DNA of 64,000 nucleotides, from the NCBI RefSeq assembly GCF_907164575.1, contig NZ_CAJQYY010000029.1, forward strand, positions 33,704 to 97,703, read 5' to 3'. The notes beneath the pieces are model-generated. The model was not told the DNA's origin. It saw only the letters and a list, made by a program, of their open reading frames with translations, and did not search any database. This DNA comes from Paraburkholderia gardini. GTDB taxonomy: Bacteria; Pseudomonadota; Gammaproteobacteria; Burkholderiales; Burkholderiaceae. Below, in pieces: positions 1 through 8,637 of this stretch. A program made the translations under genes and the position numbers. The number at the start of each line of letters is the position of its first letter. The stretch's first letter is position 1.

Positions 1-564
1 GCGGGTCTCGGCGACTGGAGCATCGAGGAGATTTCCGATCTGCTGCAGACGGGCGTCTCGAAGCGCGGTGCGGTGTACGGTCCGATGGCCGAAGTCGTTT
101 ACGACAGCCTGCAATACATGTCGGACGAAGATATCCGCGCGATGGCTGTCTATCTGAAGAGCCTGCCGGCACGTAGCGGCCAGCGCGCGAGCCCGCCGAC
201 GGCGGCCGTCACCGAGGAAAAGAACCGCCTGTATCCGCTCGGCAAGAAGATCTACGACGCGCAGTGCGCGGTCTGTCACGGTATCGACGGCAAGGGCAAG
301 GTGCCGCATTTCCCGCCGCTGGCGCAAAACCAGTCGATTTTGATGACCTCGGCGGTGAACCCGGTTCGCATGGTGCTCAACGGCGGCTATCCGCCGGGCA
401 CGACGAAGAATCCGTCGCCGTATGGCATGCCGCCGTTCGCGCATACGCTTTCGGATGAAGAGGTGGCGGCTGTCGTCACGTATATCCGCACCGCGTGGGG
501 CAATCACGGTACGCCGGTCAGCGGCAGGGAAGCGAACGAGTTGCGCACCGCGCCGCTTTATTGA
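1..564 (+). CDS. Membrane/periplasmic cytochrome c, 5'-truncated by window edge
   Basis: Reading frame 1 is open from the first base, so the gene starts upstream; 187 codons are visible. A CAVCH haem-binding site is followed by a Met-ligand-like region (GMPPFAHTLSDEE) and a typical C-terminal helix (VAAVVTYIRTAWG). The residues before it (YMSDEDIRAMAVYLKSLPA) look like the end of an earlier cytochrome c domain, so the full protein probably carries two or more haems, as in alcohol dehydrogenase cytochrome subunits. It lies 38 bp before the small oxidase subunit and on the same strand, so it is likely part of the oxidase operon and an electron donor to it. The family call is firm; the exact role is inferred. 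Confidence 0.85.
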   Translation, partial: AGLGDWSIEEISDLLQTGVSKRGAVYGPMAEVVYDSLQYMSDEDIRAMAVYLKSLPARSGQRASPPTAAVTEEKNRLYPLGKKIYDAQCAVCHGIDGKGKVPHFPPLAQNQSILMTSAVNPVRMVLNGGYPPGTTKNPSPYGMPPFAHTLSDEEVAAVVTYIRTAWGNHGTPVSGREANELRTAPLY

Positions 565-602
565 GCGCACCGTCACAGCATTTTGAGCATATCGAGGAAA
601 GC

Positions 603-779
603 ATGAGCGATTCCCCTTCCGGCCACGCGCATAGCGCGGAAGATGAAGCCGTGGACGAAATCGTCAGCCGCGGCCCAGGCGGCGCGATTGCACTCGCGGG
701 CATTGCCACGGCCATCGTCATCGGCCTGTGGTTTGCGTTCTATTTCATCGTGTTCCTGCCTCGCGGCGTGATCCAGTGA
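603..779 (+). CDS. Small single-span oxidase-associated membrane protein (58 aa)
   Basis: A 58-residue protein with an acidic, His-containing N-terminus (MSDSPSGHAHSAEDEAVDE) and one strong transmembrane helix (IALAGIATAIVIGLWFAFYF) ending FLPRGVIQ. GAGGAAAGC stands just before the ATG. It sits between the cytochrome c gene and oxidase subunit II, 10 bp before the latter. Position, size and topology match the small IIa-type subunit of ba3 oxidases, but similarity at this length is weak, so the role is inferred from context. A longer reading frame begins upstream at 495, but that would overlap the end of the cytochrome gene and lacks a ribosome site. Confidence 0.75.
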   Translation: MSDSPSGHAHSAEDEAVDEIVSRGPGGAIALAGIATAIVIGLWFAFYFIVFLPRGVIQ

Positions 780-789
780 GGCACCTTGC

Positions 790-1359
790 ATGGCAATGAC
801 TCCCGCTCCTCATCATTCGTCATCGGAACAGGTCGCCGCGCGCGTCGAGCGGCGCTGGGCGATGCTCGTGGTCGGCATCGTCACGGTGCTGGTCGCGGTG
901 ATGGTCTATACCGGCCTGCACTGGGCGATGATGCCGCCTTCGCGCGTCGAGATAGTCGATCCGCTTTCGCTGCACGTATCTGGCGAATTCATCGAGAGCA
1001 ATCTCGGTACCGCGAGCGAAAGCGACGGCTCGGTCACGGTGCGCCTCGTCGCGCAGCAGTATTCGTTCACGCCGCAATGTCTCGTGGTGCCGGCAAACAC
1101 GCCCGTCACGTTCCGCGCCACCAGCGCGGACGTCATACACGGCCTCCTGATCACCCATACCAACATCAACTCGATGCTCGAACCCGGCTACGTCTCGACC
1201 TTCAGGACGACATTCGATCAACCTGGCGACCATCTGATGCCGTGTCATGAATACTGCGGCGTCGGCCACCAGGGCATGTGGGCGCACGTCAAGGTCGTGG
1301 ACAAGGCAACGTTCGCGCAGATGGCGGCCGGTTCGCGGAGGGTCAGCTGTGTTCAATAG
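790..1359 (+). CDS. Cytochrome c oxidase subunit II, ba3-like, with CuA site
   Basis: A 189-aa protein with one N-terminal membrane helix (residues 24-45) and a periplasmic cupredoxin domain. The CuA site is complete: H117, C152, C156, H160 and M163 in PCHEYCGVGHQGM. It takes electrons from cytochrome c and passes them to subunit I. The single N-terminal helix and short length are typical of ba3 (B-type) oxidases rather than the two-helix aa3 subunit II. Its last 11 bp overlap the start of subunit I, which implies translational coupling. Start chosen at the first Met of the MAMTP sequence, 10 bp after the small subunit gene. Confidence 0.93.
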   Translation: MAMTPAPHHSSSEQVAARVERRWAMLVVGIVTVLVAVMVYTGLHWAMMPPSRVEIVDPLSLHVSGEFIESNLGTASESDGSVTVRLVAQQYSFTPQCLVVPANTPVTFRATSADVIHGLLITHTNINSMLEPGYVSTFRTTFDQPGDHLMPCHEYCGVGHQGMWAHVKVVDKATFAQMAAGSRRVSCVQ

Positions 1360-2974
1360 CAAACGGCTCGTTCTCGCGCATTTCTGGCTGGCGTTCGCCG
1401 CGTTCGGGCTCGCGCTCCTGCTGGGCGCGTGGCAGATGTATGTGCGCAGCCCGCTGCATCCGTGGCTGCAGAATCCAGAGCATTACTACCGTTCGGTGAC
1501 GGCCCACGGCTCGGCCATGGGTTATGTATTCCCAACGCTGATCGCGATGGGCTTCGGCTATGCCGTCTCCGAACTCGCGCTCAAGCGTCCGCTCATCGGC
1601 CTGCGCTGGGCGTGGGCCGGTTTCTGGCTGGTGCTGGCCGGCACCGTCACGGCGATGGTGCCGGTCGCGATGGGCCTCGCTTCGGTGCTGTACACGTTCT
1701 ATCCGCCGATGATCGGCAACGCGTTCTACTACATCGGCATCGTGCTCGTGGTGGTCGGCTCGTGGATCTGGGTCGCGCTGATGGGCATCAACATGCGCGC
1801 GTGGAAACGCGGGAACCCGGGCAAGCCGGTGCCGCTCGCGATGTTCGCCACCGTGGCCGGCGCGTACCTGTGGGGCTGGACCGCGGTGGGTGCCGCGCTC
1901 GAACTGCTGTTCCAGATCCTGCCGGTCGCACTCGGCTTCAAGCACACGATCGACGCGGGTCTCGCGCGCGTGTTTTTCTCGTGGACGCTGCACGCGATCG
2001 TCTACTTCTGGCTGATGCCGGCCTATATCGCGTACTACACGATCATCCCGCGCGCGATCGGCGGGCGGCTCTACAGCGACTCGATGGCGCGCATCTCGTT
2101 CATCCTGTTCCTCGTGGTGTCGATGCCGATCGGCATTCACCATCTGTTCGCCGATCCGGAAGTCGGCTCGGGCTTCAAGTTCCTGCACTCGGTGTTTACG
2201 GCGCTCGTAGCCGTGCCGACGCTGCTCACGGTCTTCACGATCAGCGCATCGGTCGAGATCGCGGCGCGGCTGCGCGGCGGCAAGGGCGCACTCGGCTGGC
2301 TGAAGGCGCTGCCGTGGGAGAACCCGATGATGCTCGCGGTGGCGTTCTCGTTCGTGATGCTCGGCTTCGGCGGGGCGGGCGGCATCATCAACATGAGCTA
2401 CCAGATGGATTCGACGATCCACAACACGCAGTGGGTCACCGGCCACTTCCACCTGATTTTCGCGGGTGCGATCGTCATCATGTATTTCGTGATCGCCTAC
2501 GATCTGTGGCCGCAACTCACGGGCCGCGCGGTGACGAGTCTCAAGTTGATGCGCCTGCAACTGTGGCTGTGGTTCATCGGCATGATCGTGCTGACGTTCC
2601 CGTGGCATTACGTCGGTATTCTCGGCATGCCGCGCCGCATGGCGTTCTACGATTACACGAATCCGGAAATCGCCGCGCAGGCGATCTGGGTGACGATGTC
2701 GGCGATTGGCGGATTCATTCTCGTGATCTCGGCGATCCTGTTCTTCGCGATTCTGTACCGGACGCAGCGCGGTCCCCGCGTCACGCCGCCGGAATACCGC
2801 TTCAGCACCGCGGTGCATGAGCCGGTGAAACTGCCGGTTGCCCTGAACAGCTTTAGTCTGTGGGTCACGTTGATGGTCGTACTGACCGTGACCAACTACG
2901 GCTACCCGATCGGGCAGTTACTGTCGCAGCCGCAGACATCCGTGCCGGCCGTGCCGGTTGGAGGACAGCGATGA
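1349..2974 (+). CDS. Cytochrome c oxidase subunit I, ba3-like
   Basis: A 541-aa polytopic membrane protein with the haem-copper oxidase core. Visible ligands are the His in SVTAHGSAMGY (low-spin haem), HAIVYFW and the HH pair in GIHHLF (CuB), and HFH in VTGHFHLIFAG (the two haems). It reduces oxygen to water at the inner membrane. I start it at GTG 1349, six bases after GGAGGG and inside the end of subunit II; the frame is open further upstream to 1247, but those residues (Arg/Ser-rich) look non-coding. The stop overlaps the next ATG (ATGA at 2971). No subunit III gene follows, as expected for B-type oxidases. Confidence 0.92.
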   Translation: MFNSKRLVLAHFWLAFAAFGLALLLGAWQMYVRSPLHPWLQNPEHYYRSVTAHGSAMGYVFPTLIAMGFGYAVSELALKRPLIGLRWAWAGFWLVLAGTVTAMVPVAMGLASVLYTFYPPMIGNAFYYIGIVLVVVGSWIWVALMGINMRAWKRGNPGKPVPLAMFATVAGAYLWGWTAVGAALELLFQILPVALGFKHTIDAGLARVFFSWTLHAIVYFWLMPAYIAYYTIIPRAIGGRLYSDSMARISFILFLVVSMPIGIHHLFADPEVGSGFKFLHSVFTALVAVPTLLTVFTISASVEIAARLRGGKGALGWLKALPWENPMMLAVAFSFVMLGFGGAGGIINMSYQMDSTIHNTQWVTGHFHLIFAGAIVIMYFVIAYDLWPQLTGRAVTSLKLMRLQLWLWFIGMIVLTFPWHYVGILGMPRRMAFYDYTNPEIAAQAIWVTMSAIGGFILVISAILFFAILYRTQRGPRVTPPEYRFSTAVHEPVKLPVALNSFSLWVTLMVVLTVTNYGYPIGQLLSQPQTSVPAVPVGGQR

Positions 2975-3783
2975 ACGACACAGGAAACGAGCGCCTGTTC
3001 TCGCTGGCCAATCCGTGGTTCAGGACGAGCGTCGGCGCGATGGTTGTTCTTATCGTGTCCGGAGTGCTGATCGGGTTCGTGTGGCTGCCGTCCGCGCAGA
3101 AAGACGCGCAGTTCCAGGGTATCTGGAACGCGATCTGCAGCGCGGCGGGTGTGCCGCAGAAATGGCTCGCGGGCGGTGAGCCCGTCGAGTCGAAAGTACG
3201 GACCAGTACTGCCGAAATCACCCCGCAACTGCTCGCGCATTCGAGTGCGTCCTCGATTGGCCGCGGTGCGACGCTCGCGATGCGCTGCACGATGTGTCAC
3301 GGCGAGCGCGGCATGAGCGAAGCCAACTCGCCGAATCTCGCCGGGCAATATGCTGTTGTGATCTACAAGCAGTTGCTCGATTTTCAGTCGGGTGCGCGGA
3401 CCAGTGCGGTGATGTCGCCGATGGCCGGCAATCTGGGCGATCAGGAAATGCGCGATCTGGCGGCGTACTACGCTTCGCTGCCGCGCCCCGTGCTCGCGGG
3501 CACGAAGCCGAATCCGCCGATGCCGGAGATCGTCGCGAACGGCTCGCCGATGCGTAACATCGTGTCGTGCACGGCGTGTCATGGCGATGTCGACAACAAG
3601 GCGGGAGCCCCGTGGCTCGAAGGCATGCCGGCTGCGTATGTGAAGGCGCAGTTGCAGGCGTTTGCATCGGGTGCGCGTCACAACGACATCAGCGAGCAGA
3701 TGCGCAACGTCGCGCGCCAGATGACACCGGCAGAAATGGACGCGGCTGCGACGTACTACGCCGGGGCAAGCCCGGTGCATTGA
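2971..3783 (+). CDS. Membrane-anchored diheme cytochrome c (c4-like)
   Basis: A 270-aa protein with an N-terminal membrane anchor (residues 20-40) and two c-type haem sites, CTMCH (C106, C109, H110) and CTACH (C200, C203, H204), each in a domain of about 90 residues with a distal Met-containing loop. The tandem arrangement resembles cytochrome c4. It overlaps the subunit I stop by four bases, so it is the last gene of the oxidase operon and probably the immediate donor to the CuA site. The anchor suggests it stays next to the oxidase complex. Confidence 0.9.
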   Translation: MNDTGNERLFSLANPWFRTSVGAMVVLIVSGVLIGFVWLPSAQKDAQFQGIWNAICSAAGVPQKWLAGGEPVESKVRTSTAEITPQLLAHSSASSIGRGATLAMRCTMCHGERGMSEANSPNLAGQYAVVIYKQLLDFQSGARTSAVMSPMAGNLGDQEMRDLAAYYASLPRPVLAGTKPNPPMPEIVANGSPMRNIVSCTACHGDVDNKAGAPWLEGMPAAYVKAQLQAFASGARHNDISEQMRNVARQMTPAEMDAAATYYAGASPVH

Positions 3784-3791
3784 GTTGAAGC

Positions 3792-3842
3792 ATCGTCGCG
3801 CGTGAAGTGGACGGGAGGCACACGACACGAACGCGCGACGAT
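3792..3842. terminator. Inverted repeat between convergent genes
   Basis: Two perfectly complementary 12-bp arms, ATCGTCGCGCGT (3792-3803) and ACGCGCGACGAT (3831-3842), are separated by 27 bases. They lie just after the diheme cytochrome stop and before the end of the convergent MscS-type gene. There is no T-tract, so this may be a Rho-assisted or bidirectional terminator, or simply an mRNA-stabilising hairpin. Confidence 0.5.
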
Positions 3843-3898
3843 CGCGCCCGTGCCTGCGGGGTCGCCAGTCGGCACGACCCGTTCGATTCCCGGTTTCA

Positions 3899-6364
3899 TT
3901 ACGCGTCTTTATTGCCGCTGGCGGTTTTCGCGCCCTGCGCGCCCTTTGCTTCCTGAGTATTTCCCGCCGTTTTTGCGTCCCCGGCATCGGGCTCGCGTGC
4001 CGTCGTGCCGTCCATCTGCACGAGCAGATTGCGGTTCGGATTCGCGATCTGGATGTCGCGCGCCTGGAACGTCGCGGCGATGCGCCGGTTGAATTCGCGC
4101 TGCACCGACCAGCGCGCCGTATCACGACACTGCATCTGGCCGGCCAGCGTGATAGCCGCGCCGTCGACCGCATCGACGCCCCAGAAGCTGAAGTCGGACA
4201 GGATGCCGCCCTTGAACGCATCGTCGTTGCGCAACGTAGTGCCGATCTCCTTGAGCGTTTCGATCGCGCGATCGACGTCCTGTCCGTACGCGATACTGAC
4301 CCGCACCGCCGCGTTGCCGAGCCCGCGATTCGTGTTGTTGACGGTCGACACCGAACTGAACGGCACGGTATACAGCGAACCGTCGCCGCCGCGCAAACGC
4401 ACCGTGCGGATCGACAGATATTCGACCGTGCCGGACACGCCCGCGAGCGTGACCCAGTCACCCACCTGCATCGCGTTTTCCATCAGCAGGAAAATACCGG
4501 TGATGAAATCCTGCACGAGCTTTTGCGAGCCGAAGCCGAGCGCCACGCCGAAGATGCTCGCACTCGCCAGCAGCGGCGCCGTGTTGACGCCAAGCTCGCT
4601 TAGCCCGGTCAGCACGACGACGAGCGCGATCACGACGAAGAGCGCCGAGCGCAGCATCGGCAGCAACGTGCGCAGACGCGCGGCGCGAATGAGATCGCCG
4701 CTGGTCTTCCACTGGTCGAGCCGCCTTTCGATCGCCACGTTCACCCATTCCCACACGACGAGCGCGACAAACGCCGCAATCGAGATCGTCACGACGGCGG
4801 AGGCGAGGCGATGGCCGACCGTGCCGTGCGAGAAAAACTGCGCGACGTTGAAACCCCACACCTGCAGCAGCACCAGCGCGGTGACCACGATCAGCAACGT
4901 CGACACCGTGCGCCGTGCGAGCGGGTAATAGCGTGAAGCGTGCTGTTGCGCGATCGACGCCTGCGCGTCCTCGTCGATATTGAACGCGCGCCCGAGCGCG
5001 CCGATGATCATGATCGATACGACGCGGGCAGCCACCAGCACGGCGAGCGAGATCACGCCGAGATGCAGCAACGCCTGATAGCCGTTATGCACGTCGAGCG
5101 CCCAGACGAACCACAGCGCCATCACGGCGAACACCGCAACGTAGGCCCAGCCGTCGGCGATCCAGTCGCCAACGATTTCCATCGACGGCATGTGGGCGAC
5201 GCGCGCGCGAATCCGTGCGGCGACCGGCTGGCGGCATTGCAGGATCAGGATCGACACCATCACGTGCGCGATCAGCGCGACGAATTTCATCAACGCGAGG
5301 TGCGCGTCTTCGTTCATGCCGAGTTGCGACGCGGTTTCAGCAAGACCCGCGCCGACGCCGACCACGCTGGCAATCGCGATCACCCACCGGTGCACGAGCG
5401 CGGCCCACCGGTTGCCCATGCGCCACAGGCGCAGCGTGGGCGCGTCGGGCTGCAGGAAAAAACCGCTGATGATCACCGCGCCGCGGCTCGATACGTAGAG
5501 ATCGATCAGCGCGTCGAGCACGCGACCGTCGGGGGTGTTGTCGTCGGTGAGGGTCGACATCAGCACGGTCGCGACAATCATGAAGACGACGACCGGTAGC
5601 GCCTTGAACAGCGTGTGGAGCAGGGCGCCCGGCAGGCGGCGCAGCAACGACCAGTGATGCGCCGCGCTGCGCTTTCGCTGGCTTGCGTCGGCGGCTGCGG
5701 ATGTGTCCGGCAGCGGTGCGACGGATGGCATGAGCGCGGCGTCCTGCGGTTCGTGGTCCGGTCCATCCTGTTGCGCCGCGCTGGCGCGTTTTGCGTGGCG
5801 CGCGATGACCACCTCGCGCGGGCGGCGCAGCAGGCGGTGCGCCAGCCATTCGAATGCGAGCGCGGGCAGCAGCGCACTGAGCAACGTCAGCACGACGCGG
5901 CCGAGCAGCGCGCGACCGTCCGGGTTCACGAGCGCGTTATGCCACCATGCGCGCACCGACGCCACATCGAGCAAAGCCGCCACCGAATGGCGCAGCGAAG
6001 CGCCGCCATGCGCGAGCCAGTGCGCGCCCTGGCGAGCGAGTTGCGAAGCGAGGCCGTTGCGCTCGAACGCCGTGGGTATGTGTGCTGTGGCAGCCCCGGA
6101 AGCCGGCGCTGATGGCGATGCAGGCGCCGATGCGGGTATCGCGCTCAGTGCGCCGGCGGCGGCCACGGCGCGCAGCGTGTCTTCGATCTGGCTGCGTTGC
6201 TTCGGATCGTTCAGCACGTCGAGCGCCTGACGGGCTTCTTCGGGTGTGAGCCGCAGCGGCGCGGCGCTGCTCGCGCCCGCAGCCGCCGCGGCGGAGGGTG
6301 CCGACGCAGCGAGCGCGGAGAGCGCGAACATGAACAGAAGACAGGCGAGAAGGATTTTGCGCAT
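3899..6364 (-). CDS. Large MscS-family mechanosensitive channel (YbiO-like)
   Basis: An 821-aa protein: signal peptide (MRKILLACLLFMFALSALAA), a periplasmic region rich in Ala, a series of membrane helices, then the MscS core at the C-terminal third. The core has GFGSQKLVQDFITGIF from about residue 607, the pore-end and beta-domain signature, and a beta domain (GDWVTLAGVSGTVEY). Such channels open under membrane tension during osmotic down-shock. Size and layout resemble E. coli YbiO more than the short MscS. I start at 6364 because it gives an immediate signal peptide; an in-frame Met lies 12 codons upstream. The C-terminal tail is Lys/Ala-rich and probably disordered. Confidence 0.9.
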   Translation of the reverse strand: MRKILLACLLFMFALSALAASAPSAAAAAGASSAAPLRLTPEEARQALDVLNDPKQRSQIEDTLRAVAAAGALSAIPASAPASPSAPASGAATAHIPTAFERNGLASQLARQGAHWLAHGGASLRHSVAALLDVASVRAWWHNALVNPDGRALLGRVVLTLLSALLPALAFEWLAHRLLRRPREVVIARHAKRASAAQQDGPDHEPQDAALMPSVAPLPDTSAAADASQRKRSAAHHWSLLRRLPGALLHTLFKALPVVVFMIVATVLMSTLTDDNTPDGRVLDALIDLYVSSRGAVIISGFFLQPDAPTLRLWRMGNRWAALVHRWVIAIASVVGVGAGLAETASQLGMNEDAHLALMKFVALIAHVMVSILILQCRQPVAARIRARVAHMPSMEIVGDWIADGWAYVAVFAVMALWFVWALDVHNGYQALLHLGVISLAVLVAARVVSIMIIGALGRAFNIDEDAQASIAQQHASRYYPLARRTVSTLLIVVTALVLLQVWGFNVAQFFSHGTVGHRLASAVVTISIAAFVALVVWEWVNVAIERRLDQWKTSGDLIRAARLRTLLPMLRSALFVVIALVVVLTGLSELGVNTAPLLASASIFGVALGFGSQKLVQDFITGIFLLMENAMQVGDWVTLAGVSGTVEYLSIRTVRLRGGDGSLYTVPFSSVSTVNNTNRGLGNAAVRVSIAYGQDVDRAIETLKEIGTTLRNDDAFKGGILSDFSFWGVDAVDGAAITLAGQMQCRDTARWSVQREFNRRIAATFQARDIQIANPNRNLLVQMDGTTAREPDAGDAKTAGNTQEAKGAQGAKTASGNKDA

Positions 6365-6490
6365 AGGGGTCCGGTGGACAGTAAAGACGGCAGCAGTCAC
6401 GGCAGCAGTTTACGGGCCAGTACACCGCCGCCCTTCAAACCGACAGCGACGCGCGTCCACAAGTTCCGCGTCGGGCCGGTCGATGTCTGC

Positions 6491-7360
6491 TCACGCGGCT
6501 TCGCGCTGCCGCATCAGTTCGGCTCGCAGGAAGCGCGCGAATTCGAGTGCGGCCGCATCGCCGCCGTGTGCCGGCAAATGAAGGTTGATCGCGAAGTTGG
6601 GCAGCGGGGGCAAGGCGGCGTCGGCGCCGAGAATCTCGAGATCGGCGGGCACCGTCGATGCGAGCCACGCGGTAATCGCCAGATCGGTGCGAACGGTGGC
6701 GGTCGTCGCTTCGATGTTGCCGTTCTCGAACACGGTTCGCCATTCGACGCCCTGACCGCGCAACGCGTCGAGTACGACGGGACGAAACGCGCAGGTATCG
6801 GTGACCATCGAAACGGGCAGCGGCCGCTTCGTACGCGCGACGCCGCCGCGCGCACCCACCCACACGAGCGGCTCGACCCGCAGACACTCGCCGCTCGCCA
6901 CGCCCACGGGCGCTTCGACGATCGCGAGATCGACGACGCCATCGGCGAGCGCATCCACGAGTTCGGGCGACGAACCGCATACAAGCGATATCTCGACCTG
7001 CGGCCAGGCTTCAGTGTAGGCCTTGAACACGGGGGCCAGTGTGCTGCCGACCAGGTCGTACGGCACGCCAAGCCGCACGCGGCCCTGCGGCGCGCTCGCG
7101 GTCATCTCGCGCCAGATTTCGTCGTTCATGCCGAGTAGCCGCCGTGCCTTGCCCAACATGCGTTCGCCAGCAGGCGTCAGGCGCAGGCCCCGGCGTTCGC
7201 GTTCGAAGAGTGGTACGCCGAGTGCTTCCTCGAGACGGCGGATCTGCTGGCTCACCGCGCCCTGCGTCAGATGCAGGCTGTTTGCGGCGACCGTCATGCT
7301 GGCGCTGTCCGCCGCCGCGACGAAGGTGCGTACGAGCGTGATATCGAGGTTTCGGGTCAT
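6491..7360 (-). CDS. LysR-family transcriptional regulator
   Basis: A 289-aa regulator with an N-terminal winged helix (LVRTFVAAADSASMTVAANSLHL..GAVSQQIRRLE) and a substrate-binding domain starting near residue 90 (GRVRLGVPYDLV). It is transcribed away from the LysE-type exporter at 7466 with about 105 bp between the two starts. LysR proteins commonly control the divergent neighbour, so it probably senses the exported solute. The ligand cannot be read from the sequence. Confidence 0.92.
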   Translation of the reverse strand: MTRNLDITLVRTFVAAADSASMTVAANSLHLTQGAVSQQIRRLEEALGVPLFERERRGLRLTPAGERMLGKARRLLGMNDEIWREMTASAPQGRVRLGVPYDLVGSTLAPVFKAYTEAWPQVEISLVCGSSPELVDALADGVVDLAIVEAPVGVASGECLRVEPLVWVGARGGVARTKRPLPVSMVTDTCAFRPVVLDALRGQGVEWRTVFENGNIEATTATVRTDLAITAWLASTVPADLEILGADAALPPLPNFAINLHLPAHGGDAAALEFARFLRAELMRQREAA

Positions 7361-7465
7361 CAGCCATTATATTTGCTAATGCCGCGCATCTGTAAACATG
7401 CCTTCACTAATGCCGATGATGGCCCTACAGTCTGGCTCATTCCGATCCATACTGCTTGCATCGCC

Positions 7466-8068
7466 ATGATCCTTGCCGGTTCCGTTGCGCCCTTGCTGCT
7501 GTTCGCGGCTGTTGCCACCGTCACGCCGGGCGGCGCCACGACGCTCGCTACCGCGTCGGGCGCGCAGTTCGGTTTTCGCCGCTCGATTCCGTTGATGACG
7601 GGCATCGCGTTCGGGCTTGCATCGCTCGCTTCGGTAGCTGCGGCGGGACTGGCCAGCCTGCTGCTGGCCGCGCCCGCGCTCGAACTCGCCATGAAGCTTG
7701 CCGGCAGTGCGTATCTGCTGTGGCTCGCGGTGAAGATCGGACGTAGCGGGCCACCCGGGCTCGACATGCAGCTCGCCTCGCCGACGAGTTTCACCGGCGG
7801 CGCATGTCTGCTGTGGCTCAACCCGAAAGGCTGGGCGATGACGCTCGGCGCGGCGGCTTCGTTTTCCGTGCTGGCAGCGGGACCGCTGCGGCTCGCCGCG
7901 CTGCTTGGCACGGCGTTCGGTATCGCGGCGCTGGTTTCGCTTTCGTTATGGTGTGCCGCCGGCATGGTGCTCGCGCGGCTACTGAAAACGCCGTGGCAGT
8001 GGCGCGTGCTCAACGTTGCGTTGGGTATGCTGCTGGCCGCTTCGATAGTTCCAATGTGGAGAGAATGA
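7466..8068 (+). CDS. LysE-family amino-acid/metabolite exporter
   Basis: A 200-aa membrane protein of about six helices with the LysE signature near its start (TPGGATTLATASGAQFG) and a second conserved segment (LLWLNPKGWAM). Family members export amino acids or related metabolites. It is divergent from a LysR gene and its stop overlaps the start of the following cupin gene (ATGATG at 8065), so the two are co-translated. I start at ATG 7466, which places the first helix directly at the N-terminus; the frame is open further upstream but no convincing ribosome site precedes either choice. Confidence 0.88.
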   Translation: MILAGSVAPLLLFAAVATVTPGGATTLATASGAQFGFRRSIPLMTGIAFGLASLASVAAAGLASLLLAAPALELAMKLAGSAYLLWLAVKIGRSGPPGLDMQLASPTSFTGGACLLWLNPKGWAMTLGAAASFSVLAAGPLRLAALLGTAFGIAALVSLSLWCAAGMVLARLLKTPWQWRVLNVALGMLLAASIVPMWRE

Positions 8069-8451
8069 TGCGTGCGTTTGCTGAAACGGTCGACCTTGCA
8101 ACGGCCTTCGATGCGGTCCATGAACACTGGTCGCCGAACGTCGTCGCGCAGGTCAACGACCAGTACGTGAAAGTCGCGAAGGTGCAGGGCGAGTTTGCGT
8201 GGCACAGCCATGCGGAAGAGGACGAACTTTTTTACGTCGTGCGCGGCAACCTCGACATCGAATATGAAAACGGCCGCACGGTGAGCCTGGCTCCAGGATC
8301 GCTGCACGTCGTGCCGCGCGGTGTGCTGCACAAACCGGTGGCCGAAGAGGAGTGCTGGATCGTGCTCATCGAAACGGTGAGCACGAAGCACACAGGCGAT
8401 GTCGAAACGCCGTTCACGAAGACACTCGCGCAGCAGCTCGGCGAGACGTGA
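8068..8451 (+). CDS. Small cupin-domain protein
   Basis: A 127-aa single cupin: the first motif is visible as WHSHAEEDELFYVVRG and the second as GSLHVVPRGVLHKPV, giving a His/Glu metal site. Two adjacent ATGs (8065 and 8068) are possible; GGAGAGA at 8058-8064 spaces better with the second. It overlaps the exporter stop and so belongs to that operon. Cupins of this size act as small dioxygenases, isomerases or ligand sensors; nothing here decides which. Confidence 0.85.
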   Translation: MRAFAETVDLATAFDAVHEHWSPNVVAQVNDQYVKVAKVQGEFAWHSHAEEDELFYVVRGNLDIEYENGRTVSLAPGSLHVVPRGVLHKPVAEEECWIVLIETVSTKHTGDVETPFTKTLAQQLGET

Positions 8452-8469
8452 TCCGCCTTGAAGTTCGCG

Positions 8470-8637
8470 CTACCTCTCGACGAACCAGCGCATCAATGCA
8501 GTGACCGCCATCGCAAGGCTCACGATCACGACGGCGCTGAACGCGATCCCGAACAGATGCGCGGTCAGTGCCGCGCGTTCGTCGAGGCGGTGATGCGCTT
8601 CCTGAAGCGCACGCTTCGCGCAGCACCTGTCGCTCAG
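8470..8637 (-). CDS. Possible 55-aa membrane protein with CTG start
   Basis: The frame reads LSDRCCAKRALQEAHHRLDE then a clear hydrophobic helix (LFGIAFSAVVIVSLAMAVTA) and a basic end (LMRWFVER). It begins exactly at the stop of the upstream monooxygenase gene (CTGA overlap), and AGGAGG stands seven bases before that CTG, inside the last codons of the monooxygenase. No ATG, GTG or TTG is available at the right place, so the start would be the rare CTG. The charged-hydrophobic-charged pattern and the ribosome site argue for a real gene; the start codon argues against. Confidence 0.4.
   Translation of the reverse strand: MSDRCCAKRALQEAHHRLDERAALTAHLFGIAFSAVVIVSLAMAVTALMRWFVER

Noticed and set aside
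1343..2818. A 491-codon open frame on the minus strand
   Set aside because: Shadow of oxidase subunit I; composition dominated by Arg, His and Asp, no ribosome site or domain.
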